A stretch of DNA of 64,000 nt from Erodium maritimum (Eukaryota > Streptophyta > Magnoliopsida > Geraniales > Geraniaceae): contig OY997589.1 in assembly GCA_963921825.1 (NCBI GenBank), positions 50,648,546 through 50,712,545 of the forward strand. The letters run 5' to 3'. How positions within the stretch are numbered: position 1 is the first letter of the stretch; every line of letters begins with the position of its first letter. A program made the position numbers and the translations under genes. Under the pieces are notes generated by a model that made no database searches, was not told the DNA's origin, and saw only the letters and a program-made list of their open reading frames with translations. Below are positions 25,735-39,507 of this stretch, piece after piece.

Positions 25735-28454
25735 ATCTACCCCCTTAAGGGAATTTCGTCCGCGAAATTTAAAATAGACGCACCTCGGGAGTCGAACAGC
25801 TCGGGGTACTTCGCGCGAACCTCGTCCTCGCGTTCCCAAGTCGACTCAGCCTCGTGGTGCCGCCACTGCACCCGTTCTAAGCGGATAACCTTTCCGCGCG
25901 GGACATGCTCCCGTAGATCCATTTCCCAAACCGGTTTCTCCTTATACGAGACATCACCCGTTTCCTCGACATCTTCCCACTCAATGACGTGTGAGGGGTC
26001 CGCATAGACTTCCGCAACTGGGAAACGTGGATATTCCCAAGCTGCGGTGGCAGTGCACGTCGGTATGCGACTACTCCCACTCTACTCAAGACCTCGAAAG
26101 GCCTGATACACCGCGGGGCTAACATGCCTCCGCCGCGGTTGAAACGCACCAGTCCACCTTTCAGACTCTCCTCCAAGGATACATGGTCACCGAATGCAGA
26201 CTCGAGAGGTCGGCGCCCTCAGTCAGCCTAGCTCCCGCCAACTCTGCGCGGTCTTCAACCGCTCACGCTTCGGCACGACCGACTCATCTGTCTCTCGGTC
26301 CAGTTCTAGACCCAGTAAACCCTCATTCCTCACTTCCGCCACGCACACGGGCGACCGACACGGCCTACCATACAATGCTCCGAACGGTGCCATCATGATA
26401 CTGGCCTGAAAGCTGTTGTTGTAGGCGAACTCGGCTAACCGCTCACGAAACCCATCGTGACGTGCCCCCATTTGCACTGTGCAACCCGCAGTTTTTGCAG
26501 TAAACCAGCGGGACGCTGATGTTCGGCTCTCACCTGCCGACGAGTGAGGCACCGTGATACTAATCCCATGACCGCTCTCCGCATCCCGCTCCACTAGACA
26601 TGCCACCTGATGGCGCGCTCCTCTTAGTACCATTCACGTGCACTGTTAGACGCGAATGCTGCGACTCTCGCAACTCGTCGCCTCCGCCGTCACGCGGTAT
26701 GTACAAACCTCCGCGATACCGTAACTCCTAATTAGCACAGCGATCCCAGCCCTCGGCGTCAGCACCGCCGGCAACCCTCTCCCGGATCTTTGTCGTCTAC
26801 AAACAGCACCACAAACCGATTTAAGAACGGCCGGAATATACTGTTCATCAGATCCATGAACGCTGCAAGTGCGTTCGGCAGTCCAAAGTCATCACCCAGA
26901 ACTCGTAATGTTCATAGCATGTCCGGAATGCAGTCCTTGCGACGTCCCCCTCTCGGACTCGCAACTGGTAGTATCCGGATCGTAGGTCGATCTTCGAGAA
27001 ATACGTCGACCCTCTCGACTGGTCGAACAAGTCTTCAATTTTCGGCATCGGGTATCGGTCATTCACCGTAACCCGGTTCAGTTTCCGGTAGTCCATGCAC
27101 ATCCGAAGCTCTCCACTCTTCTTCTTCACGAAGAGTGCTGGCGCTCCCCACGGCGATGTGCTCGGACGAATGAACCCCTTCTCCCGAAGTTCCTCGAGCT
27201 GACGCTTCAGCTCGGTCAACTCTACTGGCGCGAACCTGTAAGGCGCCATCGATATCGCTGCCATTACCGGCACTAGGTCAATCCTGAACTCCACCTCACG
27301 AACTGGTGGCAACCCGTTCAATTCCTCAGGAGAGACCTCGGGGAACCCCCGTACCCTTCGCGGTAACTCTCGGCTCTGCACGGCCGATACTTCCTCCACT
27401 GCGGACCATGCCGACAGGAGAACCCTGTTATTACTACCCAGCACACACGACACCTTCGTGTTGCCTACTGACACTGTCACTCGTCACCTATAGCAGTCGA
27501 TATTGGCTCGGCACTTCTCCAGCCAATTCATTCCCATGTTTACGTCAAAGGTTGTCATTTCGTAAGTATCCTTCCCACGGATATACGCACAAGCTCAGTT
27601 GCTGCCGATCCTCACGGATCCTCGCAGTCTCTCCAAGACCTCGCTCCACTACCGTCATCGTACCCACCAACTCCGAACATACTCGATCCTCGGGGTGAGG
27701 ACTCGCTCCAGCATCAGGGCTCTTGAGCCCTCTCTCGAACCTCCTGTATCGGTTCGCTTCTCCAACTCCGCAGGCACGACAGACCCTAGTCAACACCACC
27801 AACCGGCGTGTCCAGACGCAGGGGTGGACTCAACGACTCTAAACTCATCCCCAACCTCAGCACAACTCGACGAAGTAAACGAGTGTGACACCCCGGTATC
27901 CAATAAAACTGACGCCCAAACCAGAGACCGAACACCCACTCCATTAGTCACTCTGGTAAGGTCTAGTGCAACCCTCACACAGTCCTCTAGGTATTTACTT
28001 ATAACTTTCCGCAACCAAACCAGTGTTCGCTACTCGTCCCTTGCGGGAAAAGTAGTAAAGGGGATGAGCGTTATGCTCACCTCCACGGACACCCGTTCGA
28101 TTATGGCATACTAGTAAAGCACTAAAGACTTATCGATCTAACCAGGGCAAACCACTACCTCAAAACCTGATGCCAAACGTCACACTGCTCACTCTATTAA
28201 CACCTCATGTACTCGCTCAAGTAAGATAAACCTCGACACGGAAAACACGTCCTCAATTCAGTAAATCACTATTGCTCACCACCTCAATATCCCAATTACC
28301 CGATCACGTAGGGAAACCTCAAGACGGGGATCACGCTCTCAACTAAGCAAACACTATCAATACCCCCATAACCCGATCACATAAGGAACCCTCAAATAAA
28401 TCGCACAAACGTGCACCAAGTCACGCAACCACAACGCGACAACTGTGTAAACAA

Positions 28455-28600
28455 GATGGTGAAAAAGACAGGGGTCACGGACCCGTGATAGACCCCATCA
28501 CGGTTGGGGTCACGATGCCGTGACAAAGACCTAAAAAAATTCGCCAAATCGCTCTGGTCCGTCACGGATCCGTGACAGGATCCGTGACGCTCGCGCAGAC
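28455..28600. repeat. Cluster of short palindromes in element D
   Basis: Several dyads built on GTCACGG/CCGTGAC, including the perfect 16-bp palindrome GTCACGGATCCGTGAC, lie within about 150 bp between the protease remnant and the primer site. Confidence 0.75.
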
Positions 28601-29227
28601 CTGTTTTCCAAAAACGACTTAAACTCGACCCTTACTCCTTTTTAACTTCAAAGAGAAACTTTGGACGACGCACACACTCGACCAACAACTTAACAACACA
28701 CGTACAACAGATCAAGACCAAACCCAAGTCTCCCAACCTCAATCATAAGCCAACCCGGCCAAACAACAACACAACAACACTCGCCCACCGGGCCAACCAA
28801 CACCGAACCACGCCAACCAACACCAAAACACGCCCACCGGGCCAATCAAAATCAAACACGCCCTCAGGGCCAATCAATTTTAAAACTTTCTCCTTTTTCA
28901 TTTTAAAACCTCATACTTGACATCACGTAGTTACAACCCGGTCCAGGCGTCCCCGAACTACGTTGTACCGACTTGATATCAGCATCGTCACGTTCGACTA
29001 CAGGAGCTCCTGTGTCGAGTTGCGACAACTTAAAAAAACGTTTCACGCAACAACAAACATTCAGCACACCAACAATCAAACACTGCACATACGCACAATC
29101 ACAAACAGGACTCAAACCACTACAGGTCTACACACGGTTCCGAGTTGCGTACCCAACGCACGACGGGACTTAACTGACTCGACTCTCCCCACCTAATTGA
29201 CGTACAGTCCGAGGTGTGAAACCTCGA

Positions 29228-29239
29228 GCTCTGATACCA
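29228..29239 (-). other. Primer-binding site of element D
   Basis: Minus strand reads TGGTATCAGAGC three bases inside the LTR, matching initiator tRNA-Met. This fixes the orientation of the whole LTR family in the window. Confidence 0.85.
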
Positions 29240-29242
29240 AGC

Positions 29243-32200
29243 TGTCACGCCCCAATTTCAGTAAACCGAACTCGGGACGCGAACATTTAAAAATATTTCA
29301 CATTTGAAACCTTTTACATAAATCACTTTAAAAACATCAGTTGTTCCTCAAAAATAATCATTTAGTTAATCAAAATAAGTTTACAACTCAAAATAAGTCC
29401 CAACAAGTGGACAAAACAAGGTATCCGTCACTAGACTCAAAAGTAAAACACAGAATCCCGCTCCTAGCTCTTCAAGCTTCAGAAGCTCACCTAGTCCAAC
29501 CTGCGACCGGTACCTGTAGGAAAAGCAGCTAGGGGTGAGCGTTCGCTCACCACCACGGATAACAGACTGACTACGGCATAATTAACAGACAATGCCGGTA
29601 ACACCAACACCCAACTCAACACCGGGGACCACTATCCCCCAAAACTCAAGTAACTTAACTGACACACAACCCGTTACTTCCTCAACAGACTCAACACTCA
29701 GACTCGTAATGTAGACCCAACACCACGATCACGAAATCTTCCAAGGACTCAAAAGACCACCACGCAAACCCAAGTTCACAAAGGATCGCACACCAAACAA
29801 GATCACAAAGGATCGCATACCAGCTGCTCAGTACCTCCCTCACGCCCTTTACCAATCTCAATCAGGTCAGGCGGTCGGCCTATCGCAATTCCTCGACACA
29901 AAGTCGGATCAGGCTGTCGACCTATTGCAATTCATCGACACAAAGTCGGATCAGGCTGTCGACCTATCACAATTCTTCGACACAAAGTCGGATCAGGCTG
30001 TCGACCTATCACACTCACAACCCCAAACCACACACGCGCGGCCAGGACCCCTTTGTTGTCGGGCGGGCCCCTTACCCCGTCTAAACATGCAGACGCGTGT
30101 GCTCGTGGACCCCCGTTTCATGAAGCGGGCCCCCAACCTCAGGTAACCACAATCACAATCACAAGAAAGTTCAACAAACTACAACAACACAGGTTCAACA
30201 CTCCACAGGCATTCATGTCCACACAAGACACCAACCGTAAAACACGGACTCAACAACCCCACAGGCACTCACGGCCTCCCAAGATGCACTAAAAGTAACT
30301 CACGGGCTCAACAACCCTACGGGCACTCACGGCCCCTCAAAACCACCGACAGTAACTCACGGGCACTCACGGCCTCTCAAAACCACCAACAGTAACTCAT
30401 GGGTTCAACAACCCCACAAGCACTCACGGCCTCCCAAGACATACCAACAGTAAAGACACGGGTTCAACAACCCCACGGGCACTCATGGCCTCCCAAGTAA
30501 TACTAACAGTAAAGACACGGCTTCAACAACCCCACACGGGCTCTCACGGCCACCTAGACACCAACAATAATAACACGGGCTCTCATGGCCACCCAAGACA
30601 CCAACAATAATAACACGGGCTATCATGGCCACCCAAGACACCAACAATCAAACAGGGGCTCTCACGGCCACCCAAGACACCAACAATAATAACACGGGCT
30701 CTCATGGCCACCCAAGACACCAACAATCAAACACGGGCTCTCACGGCCACCCAAGACATAAATTAAACAATCAACCTCCGGGCATGGTCATATGCCTCTG
30801 GTAATTCTAATATCGCTAAGTTCTCTGCTCCTACGACACTACTAAGTGTCACATGCAATTCCAATACTTGCTACGTTCCCGTATCATACTTTTCTAATAT
30901 TCGATAACCTACTTAACCCACGACACCCCGGTGTCACATGCAATTCTACTGTTAACTTTCCCTAGTCAGGGCCGAGATCCGGCTAATTTTCCCTACCTCA
31001 AGACGGTACCACAGCAGCGTCTCCTAACTGCTGACGACCGGGCCAACACCGTCTTCTAGGGCGAGGTCCGAGTCTGGGTTTAACTCCGGCCTTCTCTTCG
31101 CTCAAAGTCGGACTAAACTTTACACAGAAAGTTACAATTAAAACCGGTTTCACAAATTGTTTTAAAAGGTTACGACGATTCGATTTAAATTCAAAAATTT
31201 TCTTTTAGAATCGAGCGGGCTAAAAGCGGGAATACGACGAATCAGATTCGAGCACCCGAGCACTGAACCCGGTGCACGGTTCCCAATGCACGGATCCCGA
31301 GGCACGGTTTCGAGGTACGGTTCAGCAGTCCGCTTTTGTTCCGTTCTAAATCCGATTTAACGTCTCGTTCAGTCATTCCAGTTACCAAAATCGGTCACAG
31401 TCCAAAACATCTTAAACAATACCGATTTAGTTAATTTCTTTTATTTCAAAACCCTTTTCCTATTAGAAACTGATTTGTCGTTCTAAACACAACTTCCTTT
31501 ACTTTCTTTTATTCCAATCTGATTTTGTATAAATCATTTTCTTTAATTTTCCGGATTCAACAAAACCGTTCCCAAAAAGTCCAGATCCGATGATTTTGTT
31601 TTACAGAGCCAAGAAGAGCTCGGGACAAAAGTAATCAAAAGGGAGGATGGGGTTTTTGTTTTCGGGTCAGAAACTGACCACCGGCGGCGACAAATCCGGC
31701 CGAGGTCAAACGGGAGTTTCGAACTCACCGTAGGAGAAGGAAAAGGATGACGGAGATGGTTTTGGCACGGCGGTGGGAGCGGCGGAGCACACGGGGCTCT
31801 CGCCCGTCTCAGATCTGGATGTCCCGGATTTGAGTGCGCGCCGGCGAGTCCGTCTCGGCTCTGCACGGCGACGACGAAGCTCGGCGTGTAGGAGGGAGAG
31901 GCGGCGACTTCGGACGGTGAGGGCGGCGTTGACTTCGTACGGCGAGGGCGGCGGCGAGGAGGTGGCCGCGACCGTGGGTTTCGCCTCAGGCCTGAACGGA
32001 AACGACGGGCTTGGAGACGGGGTACCGGCGACGGGTTCGGGACGAGGGAGGAGAGATGGGTAAGGTGGCGAGGACGCTGGCGACGAGAACTCGGGAGAGG
32101 GAGAGGAAGGGATCGGGTTTTAGAGAAAACGAGGAGGGAGAGGCGCTGAAATGGAAAATTAGGGTTTTACCCTAATTTTCGTGCTTAAATAGCACAGGCC

Positions 32201-32427
32201 TCACGGGCCTCTGATAGTGGTTTGGGCCTCTCGGCCCAGCAGCCAGTTCAGCTGGGTCAGGCCTGGCCTGGCTGGGCCTGCGGGTCTGGTCGGGTCTGAC
32301 TGGCCCAACTTCAAATTTTTTTAAACCTTTTTGTTATTTATATACAGTGATTCAAAATTCACCCTCGACGTTCCGTTCGAACAAAAACTTAAAACTTAAA
32401 CTGTTTAAAGCCGGAGCGGTCTTCATA
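29243..32427 (-). repeat. LTR of element D (5' LTR in element sense)
   Basis: Near-identical to 22545-25734, including the arrays (29875-30015 and 30200-30765) and the hairpin at 29534-29551. Confidence 0.88.
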
Positions 32428-32529
32428 TGTCGGGTATGGTGTTGGCCTCCGGCGTAATAGTGGTACCACTATTGAGTTGGGAGTTTGGAAGTTTAATCTT
32501 GGATAAGGTTGGGTGAGTTCTGGTTGCTG

Positions 32530-32705
32530 GCCATCATTTGGTATTCAAGTGGTTATTCAAGTTGGCATTCAAGTTGGAGTTGGTATTCAAATTAGTATTC
32601 AAGTTGGTATTCAAGTTCTGGTATTCAAGTTGTTATTCAAGTTGGAGTTGGTATTCAAGTTCTTATTCAAGTTGGAGTTGGTATTTAAGTTGGTATTCAA
32701 GCTTT
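32530..32705. repeat. Minisatellite in copia leader (TATTCAAGTTGG-type unit)
   Basis: About a dozen short units of TATTCAAGTTGG and close variants with GAGTTGG spacers. It lies between the D insertion and the gag start of the copia fossil. Confidence 0.8.
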
Positions 32706-33570
32706 AGACCCTTGTTTTGTTGTTGAATTCAATCTTTATGTTGTATTTCCTTTTGTTAGTTTGAGGATCCTGTGTGATTGCTCTTTTGTTTGTATTCAAA
32801 CTTTGTTCTTCTTTCCAAAGAACAATTTTAATCTAAATTTGCTTTGCTGATAAAAAACAAAGAATTGTTTAAGTTTAAAGATGCTAGTAAATAACATAAA
32901 AGATGCTAAAATTTAACAATTGAATTATTAATTATAAAACTATGAAGTCACCCAAAAGTGGGCCATTGTTTATAATCAATAATACTAATGGAGACTAACT
33001 GACTGTTTTAGTGTACATGTTTATATATCCAAAGATAACATCCATGTCAATTAAAATTTAGTTAGTTGTCTATTACATAATTATTTTAATCAGCATCATT
33101 ATAAGTCTATACTTTTAAGTTTAACACAAATGTGAACTTAATGGTATATATAGTAAAGTAACAACGATTGTTAATTTTATAGAAAAACTCAAAATAATGT
33201 GTGAGATGTATGTAATGTTTTGTAGCTTCCATGAATTTGTTTGCTTCGGCGAATGGTATCGTTAAATTCAATGGATTAAATTATTCAGATTGGTCATAAC
33301 AGGTCTAGTTTCAGCTGGGCGTTATGGATTCGGACCTGGCAATAATTACCGATGAAGCACCTGCAACCATTATTGAGACTAGTACATGGCTGGCAAATCA
33401 TTATTTGATACATAGGAAAGGTCTAATATGCTGAGCTTGAATTTAATGAAGATGATGATGACTGATAACATCAAACCATCGATGCCGAAGACTAACAATG
33501 CAAGGGAATTCATGCTGAAAATTAAGGAACTTTCTCAATTGGACATTACTGATAAGTCTATTGTGGGAAG

Positions 33571-36500
33571 TGTCACGCCCCAATTTCAGTAAACCGAACT
33601 CGGGACGCGAACATTTAAAATAATAAAACACTTTGAAAACTTTTCCATTAAATCACTTTCAAATACCAGTTTAGTTCAACAAAATAATATTTACAACTTA
33701 AAACGCGTCCCAACAAGTGGACAAAAGTATGGTATCCGTCGCTAGACTCAAAATAAACCCAGAATCCCGCTCCTAGCTCTTCAAGCTTCAGAAGCTCACT
33801 TAGTCCAATCTGCGACCGGTACCTGTAGGAAAAGCAGCTAGGGGTGAGCGTTCGCTCACCACCACGGATAACAGACTGGCTACGGCATAATTAGCAGACA
33901 ATGCCGGTAACATCAACAACAAACTCAACACCGGGGAACACTATCCCCAACCCAGGTACTCCGACTGAACACACACCCACTGTTACCTTCCTTGGCCAAC
34001 TCCACACCCTGACACGTAAAATAGACCCGACACAACGATCACGACCTCTTCCAAGGACTCAAAAGACCACCACGCAACACCCAAGATCACAAAGGATCGC
34101 ACACCAAACAAGATCACAAAGGATCGCATACCAGCTGCTTAGTAACCTCCCTCACGCCCAGTTATCAATCTCAATCAGGTCAAGGATCGACCTATCGCAA
34201 TTCCTCGACACGAAGTCTGATCAGGCTGTCGACCTATCGCAATTCATCGACACCAAGTCGGATCAGGCTGTCGACCTATCACAGTTCATCGACACCAAGT
34301 CGGGTCAGGCTGTCGACCTATCACACTCACAGCTTCAGGTAACCACAATCACAATCACAGCACAGGCAAGTTCAACAAACAGGCACTCAAGGCCACCCAA
34401 GACACCTCAACAGTCAAGACTCGGGTTCAACAACCCCACGGGCACTCACGGCCACTCAAGACACACCAACGGTCAAGACTCGGGTTCAACAACCCCACGG
34501 GCACTCACGGCCACCCCAAAACACCAACAGTAAAACACGGGCTCTCACGGCAACCCAAGACACCAATTTAAATAACACGAGATCTCATGGCCACCCAAGA
34601 CACCAATCAATCAAATACGGGCTCTCATGGCCACCCAAGAAACCAACAATCAAATACGGACGCAACAGCCCCACAGGCACTCACGACCTCCCAAGATACA
34701 CCAACGGTAAAACACGGAATCAACAGCCCCACAGGCACTCACGGCCTCCCAAGATACACCACCGGTGAAACACGGACTCTACAGCCCCACGGGCACTCAC
34801 GGCCTCCCAAGATACACCACGGTAAAACACGGACTCAACAGCCCCACAGGCACTCACGACCTCCCAAGATATACCAACAGTAAAATACGGACTCAACAGC
34901 CCCACAGGCACTCACGGCCTCCCAAGATACAGAAACAGTAACTCACGGGCTCAACAACCCTACAGGCACTCATGGCCACCAAAAACACCAAAGGTAAAGA
35001 CACGGGTTCAACAACCCCACGGGCACTCATGGCCACCCAAAACACCAAAGGTTAAGACACGGGTTCAACAACCCCACAGGCACTCATGGCCACCCAAAAC
35101 ACCAAAGGTAAAGACACGGGTTCAACAACCCCACAGGCACTCATGGCCACCCAAAACACCAAAGGTAAAGACACGGGTTCAACAACCCCACGGGCACTCA
35201 TGGCCACCCAAAACTCAACAATAAAACACAGGCCCTCCAGGCCACCAAAGACACCAATTTACACGATCAACCTCCGGCATAACCAATGCCTCCAACAGTC
35301 CTAAAATCAACGGTTTCACAACCAACCTCCGGGCATGGTCATATGCCTCCAGTACTCCTAATCTCGATAAGTTCGCAATCAACCTCTGGGCATGGTCATA
35401 TGCCTCCAGTAATTCTAACATCGCTAAGTTCTCTGCTCCTACGACACTACTAAGTGTCACATGCAATTCTAATGATCGCTACCTTCCCGTATCATGCCTT
35501 TCTAATATTCTGTAACTTACTTAACCCACGACACCCCAGTGTCACGTGCAATTCTACTATTAACTTTCCCTAGTCAGGGCCGAGATCCGGCTACTTTTCC
35601 CTACCTCGTGCGTGTTCTCCCAAAAGCCAACCAATGAGCTCCGGTGATGATCTCAGTCATTCACCCAGCTTTCCCTTGCCTCGGTCCGTGGCACGATCTA
35701 AAAGAACACAATTTAAAGGCACTTAACAACTCGCAGGAAAAAACTGAAAATCATTAAACTTGATGTCCAAACTTAACCCCGACAATGTCGATCACTCCCA
35801 AACTTCCCAATTACTCGACATTGTCGATAAGGGACCCGTAAAGGCCCTATTCGCCCGACATGGCGAATCTGCCCGGGTTTTGTAAATGCCCTTCCGGGGC
35901 TCCAAAAATTCCCGTTTTCGTTTCTACGGTCTTAGAATAATTCAAGGGTCCCAATGTACTTGACCGAATCGAATTCCGACTTCCGAGTCAATTAATTACC
36001 GTTTCAAGTTTCTAAAACCCGTTAATTATAACTTTTCCAATTTAATTCCAATTTCCGATTCGGTTAAGGATAAATGATCCGGGGAACGTTTTAAACCACC
36101 CGAACACCCGAGCACGTGGGCCCCACACGGCCAAGCTAGGCCGTGGGCCCTAGGTTTCATTGTGGGGCTCGGCCACCATGGTGGTGGCTGGTCCCAGCTC
36201 CGGCCAGCCACCCCATGGCCGGCCGACCAACACCCACGGTGGTCGGAGCTCCTCCCGAGCCTCCGGTCACCGGAAAACGTCATCCTTCCCTTCGAAACAC
36301 CTCCAAAACGTCTCCAACAATTACCCCAACATCAAAACCACCTTAAACTTATAGTTTTACACAAACCTAACTTCCAAAATTAATTAAAACGAGAATCGGC
36401 TCGGTGTATACCGTAGAGGAGAACGAAGGGAGTGCACTTTCTCCTAGCCTTGAGACGATCCCATGGTTGGATGAGCGTGAATAGTGCTCCAAACCCTAGC

Positions 36501-37097
36501 TTTCTCTCTTCTCTTCTTCTCCTTCTCTCCCTTTCTTCTCTCTTCTTTCTCTTTCTAAAACAACTAACACATTTCTCTTTTTTTTTTCTTTTAAAATGTG
36601 TGGCCGGCCACATATGGCTTCATCTTTAGTTTTCCCCCCAAAACTAACACCACCACTTGGTTGACAAGTGGCAAGGAGGGTCCCACACCTTTTGGAAAAT
36701 ATCCACTAGATATTTTCTAATCAGATTTGCGAAATTCGGACGTTTCGGGCCCCGAACAGGCACTTTTTCCAAGACATTGCGAAACTTGGCGGGCTACAAG
36801 GAAACGACTCAACTAAGAACGCTGCGACGACGGTTAAGCTTTTTGGATCCAAAACGGTCCTCGAATGGTCCAAAACGTCGCTCGGTTGACTTTTCCAGCG
36901 AAAAGTCAACATTTTCCAAATTGATCAGAAAGTTGCCCTGAGTCCCCCGGAACTCACTTTGGTCGATAACGGGGTCAACTTAAGTCCGGTATGACCCTCG
37001 GGGTCCAATTCCGGTTCAATTCAGTGTCTGCTCAAATTTTTAAAATTTTCCTGTTTTTCGCAGGTTTGACTGGCGTTGACCGGGAGTGGTTATTACA
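33571..37097 (-). mobile_element. Solo LTR 'E' inserted in the copia gag region
   Basis: A 3.5-kb copy from TGTCACGCCCC to GGTTATTACA, with the exact 5-bp duplication GGAAG at 33566-33570 and 37098-37102. It has the hairpin at 33843-33860, the 42-bp array 34185-34325 and a compound minisatellite 34375-35250. No internal region remains. Confidence 0.88.
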
Positions 37098-39001
37098 GGA
37101 AGTCTTATGAGCGAGCTGACGACCAAGAAATTTGATTGGTCGCAACCCATTCATGATCATGTAAATTGTATGTCAAGCTTAGCAGCAAAACTAAAGGTGA
37201 TGTGGATGGATTTGAGTGAACCATTTCTAGTTCAGTTCATCATCAACTCACTTCCTATAGAGTTTGGTCAATTCCAAGTGAATTATAACACCATTAAAGA
37301 AAAACGTAACCTTTAGGAAATTAAGGCTATGCGCATTCAAGAGGAAGGAAGGCTGAAAAAGATTAAGGATCATTATGTTCATTTCACAATGCATGATGGT
37401 GCCAATAGCAGTAAGGCTAGACCGGGAAAATTTGATAAGAACAGGAAAGGAAAAATCCTTTGAAAGTAAATGAGGGACACATTCAAAAGGAGCAGAGGTG
37501 CTACTTCTATATACAAAAATGCACCTCAAAAAGGATTGCCCGAAAAGAAAAGTCTGGTTTGAGAAGAAAAGTACATATTTTGTTTTTGTATGTGTTGAAT
37601 CAAATCTTATAGAAGTACATCATATCACTTGGTGGTTAGATACTGGTGCGACTACTCATGTGTCACATATTTCACAGGGATTCCTTACGATCAAGCCCAT
37701 AAACGAAGCTGATCAATTTCTATATATGAGAAACAAAATGAAGGCACATATTGAAGGAATTGGATAGTATAGATTAATATTAGACACAAGATATCGTCTA
37801 GATTTAGAGAAATATCCTTACATTCCTGATTGTGTTAGAAACCTAATTTCTGTTTCTAAATTAGACAAGGTTAACTTCAACTTTAAGATTGGTAATTGTA
37901 CTTTTTCATTGTACAAACATAATTATTATTATCGTAGTGGTACTTTGATGGCTGATTTATATCGTTTCAATCTTAGTGTTGATTTTGTTGAATCCCTATT
38001 TAATGTTGAACATAGTACAGACAGTAAGCGTAGTACATGTAAAGAGAATTGTGCTTTCTTGTGGCATCAAAGATTATGTCATATATACAAAGAAAGGATA
38101 ATGAGGTTAGTGAAAAATGAAGTCTTACCTCACTTGGATTTCACTGACTAGGATGTGTGTCTAGAATGCATTAAGGCAAGCAAACTAGACACATATCAAA
38201 ATATACTGGTACAAGAAGTAGTGAACCTATAGAATTAATATACATTGATATTTGTGGTCCTTTTGATGCATCAATTTGGAGCGGTGAGACATATTTCATC
38301 ACCTTTATTGATGATTATTCAAGGTACTCTTATCTTTATCTATTACATGAAAAATCTCAATCATCGAATATCGTTGAGGTGTTCGTGAATGAGGTGGAAA
38401 GGCAATTAGATAGGAAAGTTAGGATAATAAGATCAAATAGAGGTGGTGAATTTTATGGAAAATTTGATGAAAACGAACAATATTCGAGACCCTTTTCCAA
38501 ATTTCTAGAGAGCCGGGGCATATGTGCACAATACACAATGCTTAAGACGCCACAACAAAATGGTTTTGTTGAGAGACAAAATCGTACTTTAATGGATATG
38601 GTTAGAAGTATGATGAGTTATACTACTATATCTCTTTCCTAGTGGACACATGCCTTAAGAACAATAGTATGTCCGTTGAATAGGGTTCCTAGTAAAGAAG
38701 TTCCTAAGACTCCTTACGAACTATGGATAGGAAGTAAACTTAACTTGAGGCACTTACATGTTTTAGGTTTCCAAGAAAAAATAAGAATATTTAATCCACG
38801 TGAAAAGAAGCTTGATGCAAGAACCATTAGTGGTTATTTCATCTTCTGTCTAAAAAAATTGAAAGGGTATATATTTTACTATCCTAACCACAATACGAGA
38901 ATAATGGACTCTGGTAGTGCTCAATTCATTGAGAATAGCGAGTTCAGTGGGAGTAAGGAATTAAGAAAAGTGGATATTCAAGAAATTCAAATGGAACCTA
39001 T

Positions 39002-39507
39002 TGTTGGATGTAAATGAAAAATATGATGGTTAATATCATATTAGAATATAATTTTCTTATTTATTTCAAATTCAAGACTAATAATGTGAATTAAGCGTGG
39101 AATTGATTGACAATCAATTCCATGAGCAATTCATGTGATTTGTCACCCTATGAATTCCCCGTTATACCATTCCCAAAGGGCTATATATATTCACATCCTT
39201 TGGTCTTATTTTACACACATCCAATACACATCACTCAAATACATTTTCTCTCATTCTTGTTTTGGTGACATATCAATCGGAATTGAGTTTGTTGACATTA
39301 GTCGTTGTATCCTAAGAGACCGCTACCCATACGGGGTAGTCAAGTGTCTTAAGGAGACAGGATTACCCGGACTCGACTAAACCCCAATTTCCTAATCCGT
39401 AATCAGTAAACTAGTTGATTCGGTGAAGGTTATTTGTTACTTCAATTTATTATTTCGATTATCTGAATTTGCTTATTGTTAATATACTAACCTATTATTG
39501 TCCTACA
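39002..39507 (+). mobile_element. Short copia-type solo LTR, 506 bp
   Basis: It starts TGTTGGATG, ends TCCTACA, and is flanked by CCTAT (38997-39001) and CCTAC (39508-39512), a target duplication with one mismatch. It contains a TATATATA box near 39183, as expected for an LTR promoter. It interrupts the older copia fossil just after the integrase part. Strand is inferred from the TATA box. Confidence 0.6.

Larger units (their letters stand above)
22545..32427 (-). mobile_element. Two-LTR Ty3/gypsy element 'D' (Tekay-like chromovirus pol remnants)
   Basis: LTRs at 22545-25734 and 29243-32427 (about 3.19 kb each) are nearly identical, and TGTCG flanks the element at 22540-22544 and 32428-32432. 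Transcription orientation is minus: the primer site is at 29228-29239 and a purine-rich tract at about 25738-25750. Recognisable minus-strand remnants are protease (LLDTGVSHSF, 27790-28014), reverse transcriptase ([11 protein letters not shown], 26850-27480), integrase C-terminal part (LAEFAYNNSFQAS, 26223-26640) and a tail (WRHHEAESTWEREDE, 25737-26176) like the Tekay lineage. No gag is recognisable and the internal part is short (3.5 kb). It is broken, with many breaks in pol. The similar LTRs suggest a recent insertion despite the decayed coding part. Confidence 0.87.

Noticed and set aside
29228-29242. Possible tRNA-Met remnant
   Set aside because: Only the 12-base primer match TGGTATCAGAGC is present, just inside an LTR; it is a primer-binding site, as at 22021.
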